From NCBI GenBank assembly GCA_033064195.1, contig JARBJD010000072.1:1-64000 (forward strand): a stretch of 64,000 bases of DNA, in the 5' to 3' direction. The notes beneath the pieces were generated by a model. It made no database searches. It was given only the letters and a program-made list of their open reading frames with translations, and was not told the DNA's origin. Of this stretch, positions 54,943-64,000 are shown piece after piece. Numbering within the stretch: position 1 is the stretch's first letter; each line of letters starts with the position of its first letter. Origin of the DNA: Blattamonas nauphoetae. Its lineage: Eukaryota > Preaxostyla > Oxymonadida. The position numbers and the translations under genes were made by a program.

Positions 54943-57370
54943 TCAAAAAGAATGGAGTAGTGGATTGAATTGTTGCTGTGTTAATTTGGAGGGGAGAAAG
55001 GGGGTTGAGCGACGAGGTGGTTGTGTTTGCATTGTTTGAGAAAGAATCCGTAGATCGAAAGGACGCCTGTCATGATTGATTGAACATAGATGAACCAAAA
55101 TTGCCATTATCTGGTCGTTTACAGTTGGATGAGTTATCACCCTCCTCGCTCCACATTGGCGAACGGCGACGACCTTTGCACGTTTTCGCTCCGCTTCTCT
55201 TTCTCCCGCTCGACCTTCCCTTTCGACGACCCAATTTTCGGAGGCGTGTGTGTTGCTTGTGGGCTGCCCTCCTTCGAAGCAGCTGCGGCCTTCTTTGGAG
55301 TAGCCTGAGCGGGCTGAAGACGAACGAGCTGGTGTTTTCTTTGTTGAGGATGGGTGTTGTGGCGATTTGGACGAGACCAGCACTTCCACATCAATGCTCA
55401 CTTCCTCCTTCTTCTGCTCCACAGTCTCTGTCGTCTGGACTGGTTTTCGATTTGGGGCGACGAGAATCACAACATCTTCCTCGTCGCCGACCGAGTGACT
55501 CCGATTCTGTTTCTTCTTCTTCTTCGCAATCAGCTTTTGGAACGCCTTCCTCTCCGCGTCTCGCTTCTCCCTCTCCCTCATCTGCGCCTCCTTCACCACC
55601 TTCCGCCGCTCGGCCTCCTCATCGTCCTTCATCTCTTGCTCGATCCTCCGCTTCTCTTCTTCCAGCGCTTTCTCCTCTTTCGACTTCCCTCTCGTCAGCC
55701 ACGGTTTGTCGCCTGCCTGTGCCTTCTTCTCCAACTCGAGCTGTTGCAGTTTCTCTTCGTATTCCCGCTGTTTCTTGTCGTCCACTTTGTTTTTGTTGTG
55801 CAGCTGCTTAATTCGATTCATTCCTTCCCCTCTCCGCACAATCTTCACTCCGCACGGACCTTCATCCAAATCCTTCTGCTCGTCCTCTCCCAACAACAAC
55901 CTCCGAACGCGGTCTGCACCGTTCTTCACGTCGCTGGCCTTTGCTTCCATCATCGCGTGATCTTCCAAGTAATTTGAGCTCTTCCGCTGACCCTTCTTCG
56001 CGTTGGCGTTCACTTTGAGTTTATTCATCTTCCGTCCGAGCTGGCAGGACTGATGCGGCGATGGCTGCCATCTGTTCCTCTCGTCGCCGCTGCTTCTCTT
56101 CCGCTTGGAGGTGTCTCTCTTCCTCTTCGAACTGCCTGTCGATCTCATTCATCATCGTCGACGACGCCTGAATCTTGAAATCCACCCCTTTTCCCTCCTT
56201 CTGTTCCCTGAGTCGTCTCTCCTCTTCCTCAAACTGTCTGTCAATGTCACTCAACACCATCGTCGACACTCCCACTCCCAACTGCTCCAAAACCTGTTTT
56301 GACGGTGTTGCTGGTTTCGTCTCTTTCGACTGTTGTCATGACACGCCGGTCAGTGTCCTCGGTCGGGCTGAGCGTGGCTGAGACGGAGCTGGCGAGGCTG
56401 CTCGTTGAAGCATTCCCTGCAACTCCCCAAATTGGTCTTCCAATTTCTGCATTTTCTGTTTGTCGGTGCTTTTGGGGCGATCGGACAGAGGTGAGCCGGT
56501 TTTTGGTCGATCGGCGACTGTGGGAGTGACACGCCTGGCTGAGAGTGACCTTCTCTCTGCACTCTTCGGTGGAGCCTGTTTGGGTGCAGGAGCAGCTGAA
56601 CTTGGTCAAGGAGCGGAAGATGGGCGAGGAGCTGATGTTGGGCGTGGAGAGGCTGATTTCTTTCGAACTGCCTTTGCAACAGCCTTTTTAGGTTTTGCAG
56701 GTGAAGCAGCTTGCTTTGGTTTGATGAAATAATCTTCGAGGGGAGGGAAGGGCGATGGACTCTTCTTCTTCTGGACTGAGATGGGTTCGTACGAACGAGG
56801 GTCGGGTTGAGAATATTGTGACGGGGGAAGCGAAGGGGGAGCATTGCTTCCATCCATTTGGGCATCAATTGCCATTTTGTTCCGTCGGGCCTGTTCCTGT
56901 TGATTAAAAAAGTTGCGACGAGCTTCTTCACAAATCATGTGTTCTCGATCCTCTTTGGCTTTCATTTCCTTCATCTTTTGCTCTCTCGCTTCAGCAGCTC
57001 GAGATTCAGCTTCTCTTCGCCTTTGCTCCATCTCTGCCGCCTGTCGCCTGCGTTCGGCCTCCTTGGCCGCTTCTTGCCTTCTTAATTGCTCCATACGCTG
57101 TCCTTGAGCCTCTGCAGCGGCAGCATACGCGGCTTGCTGCTTCTTTACCAACTCTTCCGTCCTCTGCCGTTCTTTTTCGAGTGCTTGTTGTCTTAAGATC
57201 TCTCTTTGTCTGGCTTTGGCTTCTTCCACTCTGCGTTCGGCCTCCATTCGCTCTTTTGACTGAACATTGTTCTGTGCTTGAGGAGTGGATGCTCGTGCAA
57301 CTGGTGAAGGGGCTCAATTTGGTGGTTCGGTCGGTTTCACAGCCTGTTGTTGTGGAGGCAGATAATTAAG
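54943..57370 (-). pseudogene. Decayed coiled-coil protein gene inside the 5.4-kb element
   Basis: One minus-strand frame reads almost continuously from about 57370 to 56021. It contains a Glu/Arg/Gln-rich coiled coil (RQREILRQQALEKERQRTEE, EMEQRRREAESRAAEAREQK), a Pro/Ser/Lys part (KKSPSPFPPLEDYFIKPK), and two FEEEER repeats preceded by IDRQ. It is interrupted by TGA at 57316, 56608 and 56338. Near 56035 the reading must shift to another frame (KMNKLKVNANAKKGQRKSS, IVRRGEGMNRIKQLHNKNK, EEKALEEEKRRIEQEMKDDE). Near 55320 it shifts again to a third (QATPKKAAAASKEGSPQATH), ending near 55137. No domain is identified. Three stops and two shifts imply decay or poor sequence. Confidence 0.6.
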
Positions 57371-58125
57371 CGAAAATATCGTTCATCCAAGCCGTATCCG
57401 GTGCTGGTATTTCATTTTCACGGAAAAGACTAACCAAACGCCAACATCAGAACGAAATTTTGACGAGTGGCATCAGAAGAAGCAGGATCGCGATGGATCA
57501 GGAAAGTTGTCAAATTTACATTAAGTTGCTGATCATCTGGATCACTTGTTGATCATTCAAGACAGATATCACCCAAGTTACGTTGAGGAGGATCCTGATG
57601 AGGATCGAGATGGTTTCGAGAGAAGAGGAGGAGTAGGATGAAGAGAAAGATGCAGATCCTGCGAGAACAGAGGAATGAAAGAGCAAAGAGTTGAGGTACG
57701 TGAATATTTTAAGAATAAGAGCAGACAATGAAGAGGAAAAGGTGGGCAATCAAATGGATACACAGAACAGCCTAAAGCGTGATCCATGTGCAAGAAAAGG
57801 GAAAAATATGGTCAGTGTGGGAAAATGACATACCAAGCTAAGTAATATTGGACTCTGATTTGGAGTTGTAACATCAATCGAGAGACGGGTGATGGTAAGA
57901 TCAACATTCTCGAATGACGACATTACAAAATTAGATTTATGAAAAGTATGTGAGAGTAAAAATAAATTGTGAGCAATCAGAGTGAAATGACATGAATTGG
58001 ATATGGTAAGCACAAAACAATCAACGATCCTTTTGGATCTGCGTGTATCCATTTGGATCTGCGCGTATCCCTTTTTTTAGATCTGCGTGTAGCGAAAATC
58101 GGATCTGCGCCTATACTTAACCCTG

Positions 58126-58435
58126 CCTCAGCGTCGCTTTCAGCTTCCTCTGCTGGACATCTGGAAGGTTGTGGTCGAGACGCGTCTCGTCGTTGGAGGG
58201 GAGAGAAGACGCTGGACAATGGGTGTGATGTGGACGGGGAGAAGAGACAGAGGGCGAGGATACCGTGTGGATGGAGGGAGACATGGTGTGGTTCGGCTTC
58301 TTCGGGGAACACAACCTCATCCAACTCGTCCGGTGCAATGATCTTGTTTTTCCAGAGCGAATGGGCTTTCTCATCCAGGCCGTCGTTCTTTCTTTTTCGT
58401 GTCTTAGATGGTGGAAAAAAGTGATGGCCATGATC
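58126..58435 (-). pseudogene. Upstream part of the minus-strand gene split by the 5.4-kb element
   Basis: The minus-strand reading KNDGLDEKAHSLWKNKII, APDELDEVVFPEEAEPHH and CPAEEAESDAEAG is protein-like and runs into the right end of the element. With the element removed it continues in frame on the other side. The start is unclear because the region overlaps the first codons of the plus-strand gene beginning at 58424. Confidence 0.4.
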
Positions 58436-59251
58436 AATGAAATGTCTTACAGAACTTGTTTGGTGACACTTTTCCCTTATGAGGTCGCTTTACGTCCTGT
58501 TCCTTTCTATCAACCCTTGGATGTACTACTCTCCTCTTGCTCAGAAGCGCTCCGTGCAAACATTTCAATTCACACTTCGTCAAACCTTCTCTTTCCACTC
58601 TACCCAGCCCTCGTCAATGTGATGTATCATAATCCAGCTCTTCGCACCACTTGCATGCCGAAATGTATTGAGATCCTGGATCTCTTGAGTGGAAAACTTG
58701 AGGATAAAAGACTTCGTGTTTCCACTGTACTGACACAACTGTATCCTTCACCAGATGGAACTCTTGACACTCTCTTCGATTCTTTGACTCTGCTTGCACA
58801 ACTCTCCACACACTCGCAGATGCTCACAATTGTTCGATTCTACGTCAGCCTTGGTGGTTTATCGTTGAACACCACTTTTCCATTTACATCCCACAAGTGG
58901 TTTGTCCCATTTTTCCTGATGATTGTCGACTTTGGTCTTCGCTATGCATGTGAAAAAGACAAAGCAGGAATTGTGGCTGACATCGTTTATTGTCTGAGTC
59001 AGGTCTACCAATCATCAAAAACCCATCCATTGGAATTCATTCTCACTCGGTATCTCGTTTCATACACCAACAACCATCGGAATCTCTTCTTGTCGCTCAA
59101 ACGATCTTTCGTGCAACATGACGTGTCCTTATTGAAATGGAATGTGTTCATACTGACCGAAATGTTTCGAAATGCATGTGAGGTGCTCCACATCTCACGT
59201 TCTCTCTTTTCGATCAAAGCTGATTGCATCTATCTGGGCGATTCTCTTTGA
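58424..59251 (+). CDS. Helical protein of unknown function
   Basis: About 275 residues from the ATG at 58424 (MAMINEMSYRTCLVTLFPY). The frame is open further upstream, but that part is the opposite-strand gene. The product looks all-helical and solenoid-like, with hydrophobic stretches spaced about 40 residues apart: LLFPLYPALVNVMYHNPAL, TLFDSLTLLAQLSTHSQMLT, FVPFFLMIVDFGLRYACEKD and WNVFILTEMFRNACEVLHIS. It may belong to the same broad ARM/HEAT class as the proteins at 20.7 and 22.4 kb, but no direct motif match was found. Ends with TGA. Confidence 0.55.
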   Translation: MAMINEMSYRTCLVTLFPYEVALRPVPFYQPLDVLLSSCSEALRANISIHTSSNLLFPLYPALVNVMYHNPALRTTCMPKCIEILDLLSGKLEDKRLRVSTVLTQLYPSPDGTLDTLFDSLTLLAQLSTHSQMLTIVRFYVSLGGLSLNTTFPFTSHKWFVPFFLMIVDFGLRYACEKDKAGIVADIVYCLSQVYQSSKTHPLEFILTRYLVSYTNNHRNLFLSLKRSFVQHDVSLLKWNVFILTEMFRNACEVLHISRSLFSIKADCIYLGDSL

Positions 59252-60109
59252 AAGGTCGCAAAACACTAATGTGCGTCCCAAAAATTCATTTTTTGCCCAA
59301 TTACCGTTCTTTATTTCAGTAGACAAGAAATAGGGAAATTATTGAATTTTAAGTTCGATCGCGTTCGATATCGTCCTTTTTTGTTGAAGACAATAGTGCA
59401 CACTTTTTGTCACAGAATCTGTTCGAAAACAGAGAAACGATGGAAAACTACATAAAACGCTCATTCTGTGTGAGAGAACCAACACAAAGACATCTATTGT
59501 AGAAAAAGACACGAAAAGTTCTGAATGGCAAAATCAACAATCATGATGAATTTAGTCTTCAAGATTGGCGGAACATGTCTAACAGAGGTGCTTTGAGGTA
59601 TCTCTTGATTCAAAACGGTATTTGATGGGAATTAGAGGAAGAGTAGGGCGAACAAAGAGTCAGTGCCCGTTTGTGATCTATAAGACGAGAAATTTGTGAA
59701 AAAAGTTCCGATCGCGAGTGAAAACTGGAGAAAATATCACACAGTGCAAGTGTACAGATTGTCTTCTGGCTGTGAGAAACAATCTGTCTCGCCTCAAAAA
59801 AGTGCTGAGTGTCTGTCAGTGTGAACGAAATATATGACACAAACCAGGAGAATCACATGTAATGCACGGTATTAGGTCGGTTCAATCACGAATCTGACAA
59901 ATGAATACCGTGTGATGAAGAAGGAGTCACCTGAACTTGGAATCTGGAAAAAAGTGAGTGAAAATGGGAAAATCTGGTAATTCAAACCTTAAACGGGGAG
60001 AGAGAGGATGTTTATGTGAACTCTGCTGTTTTCTTTACGATATATAGAGTGGGGATGGAGATAAAACGGAGGCGACCTTTCATTTAGAATCGCCCATCTG
60101 ACTCTCGGG
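59252..60109. other. No gene seen
   Basis: AT-rich stretch of about 860 bp with short frames only. No repeat or RNA gene recognised. Confidence 0.4.
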
Positions 60110-60122
60110 ATGCTCGATTCAA

Positions 60123-60473
60123 ATGATCGTTTACGTCAGGAGATTCGCAAATATTTGTTCCAAAATAGCCGGGATCAAAAAACAACTAAGCGTGCTCTGC
60201 GATCTTCGGGATGGGAAGATGCATTGGAACTCCAATTCCATTACAAACCTTTCTACATCAATCGCCCGTCCCGCAAGCTCCGCAAAAATTTCTATAAAAA
60301 CATCCTTTCACTTGGATGCAATACATCCAGATGGTGGAGAGATTAACATTTTAAAAAATGATCCGTCAAATTTTGACTGTTTTGAAGTCTGTTTGTTCTG
60401 TTCTATTTCACAACTCGCTCATGATAAATTCTTCCAACTGAAAATTGTGAGAGTCGAGATGGAGAATGGATAA
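60123..60473 (+). CDS. Hypothetical small protein upstream of the AIG1-type GTPase
   Basis: A 116-residue frame starting MIVYVRRFANICSKI and containing SFHLDAIHPDGGEINILKND and FEVCLFCSISQLAHDKFFQL. An overlapping frame starting at 60110 (MLDSNDRLRQEIRKYLFQ) is open over the first half, so the true frame is unsure. No family recognised. It lies about 220 bp upstream of the GTPase on the same strand. Confidence 0.3.
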   Translation: MIVYVRRFANICSKIAGIKKQLSVLCDLRDGKMHWNSNSITNLSTSIARPASSAKISIKTSFHLDAIHPDGGEINILKNDPSNFDCFEVCLFCSISQLAHDKFFQLKIVRVEMENG

Positions 60474-60696
60474 CTTGAGCCAAATGAAGGAAGCACTGTT
60501 ATTGCTCTTCTTCTTAAGAAATTTTGAATGGTTCCCTCATACGCGGTTCCATGGCAGAATCCGACAGAATGGATCACACCTGGTGTCCATGTTCCAGATT
60601 TCTTTCATTCGATCAAGTGTCTCCAATGGTACCCCACTCCTTCGAATTTGATCAATTGTGACACTAAAGAAATCGTTATGGGTCATCATTTTATTC

Positions 60697-61812
60697 ATGT
60701 CTATCTCATCATCTCGACCACAAAAAATCAAGCTCACAGCCTTTGGACCAACTGGTGATGGAAAATCACAGTTCCTTTCGATGCTATACGGGCAGGAGGT
60801 GTTCGCAATTGGACACACTGGTGAATCGCGAACAATCCGCTCAAGCCGTGTAGACTGCAAGATCAACGACCAGCATCTGAGGTTAATTGACCAACCAGGG
60901 ATTTCCACCCTCGGTCAAATGGAACAAGGACACCTCGACACCATGCACCTTTCACTTAAGAGAGAGGGCTCGATATACGCGATATGTTTGTGCATCAGGG
61001 CCAGCAGAAACCGGGTTGATTTCGCCATACAGACAACCCTTCGCTATCTCCGCAATATGTTCGCAAAACCTGATATTTACCAGCATTTGTGCCTGATAAT
61101 CACCCACACTGATAAACAACTAAAGAAAACGCAGTTTCTGAACAGGATGCTCCCGATCATGAATAAAGAGATAGACGAACTTTTCGAAAATCAAAGAAGT
61201 GAACATGGCGAGCTCCCAATCTTTTTCTTTGATTCTGCGATCATCCCAGACCGCGCCACTAAAGCGGAAAAGGAACGGTTTCTGGCTCATGTTGCGACGT
61301 TGAGTGCAATTTCCACATCCGACATCAATCGATTCGATGCAAGATACAAACTGGTGACAGAGGAGATCATTGAAGAAACAAGACCAGGCTCACCTCGTCG
61401 CCACATGATCACCATTGTTCGCAATGGCATCCAAGAGAATTCGGAAGAAGGGGACATGATGCCCGTGACCATCCATCAAAAGAAGAAGCAGCTCAAACAA
61501 GAATGTTGGGAAGAAGATAAAAACGGTGATCCCGTCACTTCGTTTCGGATGTTGGGGCCAGTTGACGCGCCTTGGGAGACCGTCGACGACAGCCACATTC
61601 GAATCTTCAGAAAGGAGTTCTCAACGAAAACTAACTTCCTTGGTGGGATTCTCCAGAGGCAGAAGAGTTTCGACAAGAATGGCAATTGCATTGAGACATC
61701 AGACTGGGTGCAGATCAAAAACAACACAGAAAGTGTTGGAGGGATCATTGGGAACATCTTGACAGGGATTGGTGTCACTGTCGCTGCCCTGTTACATTTT
61801 CGTGAAGGATGA
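60697..61812 (+). CDS. AIG1/GIMAP-type GTPase
   Basis: A 371-residue single-exon protein. G1 is FGPTGDGKSQF (P-loop) near residue 18. The G2/switch I region holds the Thr in GESRTIRS, G3 is LIDQPG, and G4 is the THTD in LCLIITHTDKQL. After the G domain (about 220 residues) come an RHMITIVRNG segment, a basic/acidic stretch (HQKKKQLKQECWEEDK) and a C-terminal hydrophobic segment GGIIGNILTGIGVTVAALL that could anchor the protein to a membrane. AIG1-type GTPases are known in plants, vertebrates and anaerobic protists such as Entamoeba and Trichomonas, and act on intracellular membranes. The start is the first ATG (60697); a GTG further upstream is in frame but less likely. Confidence 0.85.
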   Translation: MSISSSRPQKIKLTAFGPTGDGKSQFLSMLYGQEVFAIGHTGESRTIRSSRVDCKINDQHLRLIDQPGISTLGQMEQGHLDTMHLSLKREGSIYAICLCIRASRNRVDFAIQTTLRYLRNMFAKPDIYQHLCLIITHTDKQLKKTQFLNRMLPIMNKEIDELFENQRSEHGELPIFFFDSAIIPDRATKAEKERFLAHVATLSAISTSDINRFDARYKLVTEEIIEETRPGSPRRHMITIVRNGIQENSEEGDMMPVTIHQKKKQLKQECWEEDKNGDPVTSFRMLGPVDAPWETVDDSHIRIFRKEFSTKTNFLGGILQRQKSFDKNGNCIETSDWVQIKNNTESVGGIIGNILTGIGVTVAALLHFREG

Positions 61813-62136
61813 AGCACAAGTTCAGATCGAGCGGAGTGACACACGAACGTTAAACGCGTTCTTATTTGTTTTATCGTGCCAGTATTTTCATAAATTGAAT
61901 CTGTGAAGAAGAGGAAGAATGCTTTTTAGAGTCGAATCTTCTCAGAGTTCAAAAAACGCAACCAATCGTTCAAAACCATGAACCACGGATGAGAAACATT
62001 TTGATGACTCATCCACATCCTTCTGTATTGTAGTCCAGTATTCTCCTCAAATCACGACAAACACACTGCATACAAAACAGGATGAACAAAGAAACGACAA
62101 GTATTCGCATTGTTAGTTTTGGCGAATATGGACGAT

Positions 62137-63781
62137 GGGGTTGACTATAATCAATCCGGCAAAGTATCTATAATCAATCCATTTCGATCAATCCCATCAA
62201 TCCAACATTTTCATCTTCATTGACCGATCACACATCATTATTTCTCTTTCATCACTTTTTGAATGCTAAAACGTGAAATGACCCACTAGTACTCGACTAG
62301 AACTCATCGAGCCATGATCGACCCTTTGAGGATCGGAAATCCTGAATCGACAATTCAGTGAACATATTCATCCCAAACGCAACTTATCATCAGTGGGATG
62401 TTCACATGATGACAGAACAGCATTCCGCTGATCTTCAGAAGACGTAAACGGACAGAACAGGCACGGCATGGGCAAAAACGAATTTCCCACTGCAATTCAC
62501 GGGACATGATCGACAAAGAAGCTGTTACTCATTTATCAGAGGCAGAACTGGTGAGTGGTGACGATTCAAAGGAACGGACCATCCGAGTGTTGCGGTTCAG
62601 AGCAACTCGCTACTGTCCAAGCTGATGTGGCATGAGTCCTCCATCTCCTCCGTGACAATTCTTTCCAATATGTGGCTCCATGTCTGATCACTTGGGAATC
62701 TGTCTTTCGATACGCCCTTCGGCTGGACGTCACCGATATCACAAATCCTGTCGTCAAGCCAAATTTGCGCTTCGGCGACATCTGGACACTTGTTAAAAAG
62801 GCATATAACCAAGATCCCACGCCAATTGACGACTCGCCTCCCTCTCATCTTGCTCCTCATTTTGAAGACATGGAATCTGAGGACAGCCACTTCGACAATT
62901 CAAAGATCGAGCAGTCAGTCAAAACAGCAATGGGCAATGCCAATGTGGGTGCCTACACATCTCTCTCATCTTATTCCCCCGCCATCCAGAGTGGTATTTT
63001 CTATACTCCCAACATTGGCCATCTCATCAAACCAGAGAAGATGATCGTGTTGACAGAAGGGCAATGTTTCGGGAAAATCGACATTCTTCATCAATCAGAT
63101 CAAGGAGAAGAACCTGGTGAAGGTTGCGATTTGTGGAGGACATCCCGTGAAGCAACCGCACCCGATAACACATATTCTTGTGAATATCGGGACAGGAACC
63201 GAATTGTATGTTCCAATCTCTTCCACACTTCCAAACAAAAACGAGATTCCATGCGACTTCATGCAAATGCCACCACACCACGATACCCTTCTACTCACCA
63301 GCTCTGTTCACTGCAGACGACTTTCAGAAGGTTTCAAGCGCTGTGGAGCTCGAATTAGGAAAATGTGCATCCGGTCAAGTTCAGATGACCTCGAAATGCC
63401 GCGGAGACCCCTCCTCTCCAAGAAAACACCACCAATCTGGCCTCTCCACACTCTCAGCTGCAACCGTCGACTATCAGCCATCTGGAGCTTTTTTGAGGTC
63501 GAAGATGAAACGAGATCCGTGATTCTGTTGTAATTTAGTTCTGTTTTCCACTTCATTGGCTTGTTCTTTCCTTTTTATGTTTCGTGACTTTCTCTCTTTT
63601 ATGATCGACCATGAGAACGCAATTGATGTGAATAATCATTTCTGCACTTTTGAAACGCAACATGCATGAAAATGAATGGGCGATGTGGGATTGGTCACAG
63701 ACTATGAAAATGTCGGATTGATGGGATTGATCGAAATGGATTGCTTATAGATACTTTGCCGGATTGATTATAGTCAACCCC
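62137..63781. mobile_element. Mutator-like (MULE) element, 1645 bp, carrying a gene fragment
   Basis: Inverted repeats of 78 bp (62137-62214 and 63704-63781) begin GGGGTTGACTATAATC and differ at only two or so positions. They are flanked by a perfect 9-bp direct repeat, ATGGACGAT (62128-62136 and 63782-63790). A 9-bp duplication with long inverted repeats is the classic Mutator signature. There is no transposase; the cargo is a piece resembling an S41-like peptidase, which makes the element Pack-MULE-like. Each arm also contains an internal repeat of ATAATCAATCC. Confidence 0.82.
62600..63536 (+). pseudogene. S41-like peptidase fragment inside the Mutator-like element
   Basis: From about 62690 the plus strand reads FRYALRLDVTDITNPVVKPN, then GHLIKPEKMIVLTEGQC. 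This parallels PENVIVLTDGLCGSACS of the S41-like enzyme at 45 kb, but the catalytic GSAC is replaced by FGKI. Near 63090 the frame shifts, and IKEKNLVKVAICGGHP (compare ARIVYCGGWP) and VNIGTGTELYVPISSTLPN follow. The N-terminal region and catalytic Ser are lacking, so it cannot be an active enzyme. It probably derives from a captured or transduced gene. Confidence 0.45.
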
Positions 63782-63838
63782 ATGGACGATACTCCGCTGT
63801 TGGAGGAAGCTGACACGAGAAGAGGAGAAGTGTGGCAC
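63782..63838 (+). CDS. Possible first exon starting at the duplicated target site
   Basis: The right-hand copy of the 9-bp target duplication is itself ATG GAC GAT and continues in frame as MDDTPLLEEADTRRGEVWH before TGA. A GT at GAA|GTGTGG could be a splice donor. If this is a real first exon, the element inserted exactly at the start codon and the duplication preserved an ATG for the gene. No downstream exon could be assigned before the window ends. Confidence 0.25.
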
Positions 63839-64000
63839 TGAACGGAAAATGAACGAAAGGGAAATGAAGAACATCGTGGCGATTCGCATCTTCAAACTTC
63901 TTCGAGAGGGCGATGGATGAAGGGTGATGGAAGTTCCAGTTGGGTGTGTGTGTGTTGTCAGCATCGGATGTGGTGAACGAGACAGAGGAGAGAGGAACAG

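Larger units (their letters stand above)
52740..58125. mobile_element. 5.4-kb terminal-inverted-repeat DNA element with nested insertions
   Basis: The ends CAGGGTTAAGTATAGG and CCTATACTTAACCCTG are perfect inverses. The inverted similarity extends about 90 bp inwards through repeated GCGCAGATC blocks (52755-52828 and 58033-58110). The flanks share TGCCTCA (52735-52741 and 58124-58130), so the target duplication is 3 bp (CCT) or 7 bp, depending on where the end is set. The CAGGG end is hAT-like but no 8-bp duplication fits cleanly. Inside are a mariner-like element next to the left end and a decayed coiled-coil gene. No transposase was recognised, so the superfamily is open. Confidence 0.7.

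Noticed and set aside
56336-57316. TGA recoded as an amino acid
   Set aside because: TGA ends the methyltransferase, double-tetraspan and 58.4-kb genes normally, so the three internal TGA codons in the coiled-coil gene are better seen as mutations or errors.
58265-58423. N-terminal extension of the 58.4-kb plus-strand gene
   Set aside because: This part is the antisense of a protein-like minus-strand reading that is continuous across the transposon insertion, so the start was moved to 58424.

Overview
The window looks like nuclear DNA of a protist, most likely an oxymonad (Preaxostyla) close to Blattamonas nauphoetae. This rests on family-level recognition rather than a search: GT-AG introns (some only about 31 bp), standard stop codons, a long parallel beta-helix surface protein, several diverged copies of helical-repeat protein families, and a dense load of transposons. 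Coding is on both strands with short gaps between genes. Most genes become readable only once their introns are placed.

Layout. 1-2.7 kb: frameshifted 3' part of a P-type cation ATPase. 2.7-7.1 kb: gene-poor, with a 948-bp hAT-like element (8-bp target duplication) and a tRNA-Glu-like sequence. 7.1-11.9 kb: a DIRS-type retrotransposon with Gag-like, RT-RNase H and tyrosine-recombinase frames all open. 11.9-13.2 kb: a truncated helical-repeat fragment and a 206-bp-arm inverted repeat. 13.8-25.8 kb (minus strand): two copies of a four-exon coiled-coil/SPRY-like gene family, a beta-helix membrane protein, a degenerate Rab-like GTPase and two helical-repeat paralogues. 26.0-36.3 kb: a giant TBC (Rab-GAP) protein. 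36.4-44 kb: a secreted Cys-rich repeat protein, an EFM5/EEF1AKMT1-like methyltransferase, a PP2C phosphatase and a coiled-coil protein. 45-51.6 kb (minus strand): an S41-like membrane peptidase, an eight-TM double-tetraspan protein and the third coiled-coil/SPRY copy. 52.7-58.1 kb: a 5.4-kb terminal-inverted-repeat element, itself invaded by nested mariner-like elements and holding a decayed coiled-coil gene; it splits a minus-strand gene. 58.4-61.8 kb: a helical protein and an AIG1/GIMAP-type GTPase. 62.1-63.8 kb: a Mutator-like element (9-bp target duplication, 78-bp inverted repeats) carrying a decayed S41-like peptidase piece.

The most notable points are the segmental triplication with identical exon architecture, the 31-bp introns, the Pack-MULE-like element that duplicated a possible start codon, the intact DIRS element, and two genes (P-type ATPase and the coiled-coil gene in the 5.4-kb element) so full of shifts and stops that decay or assembly error must be separated. 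All gene models come from reading frames and splice-site logic by eye; no homology search was run.
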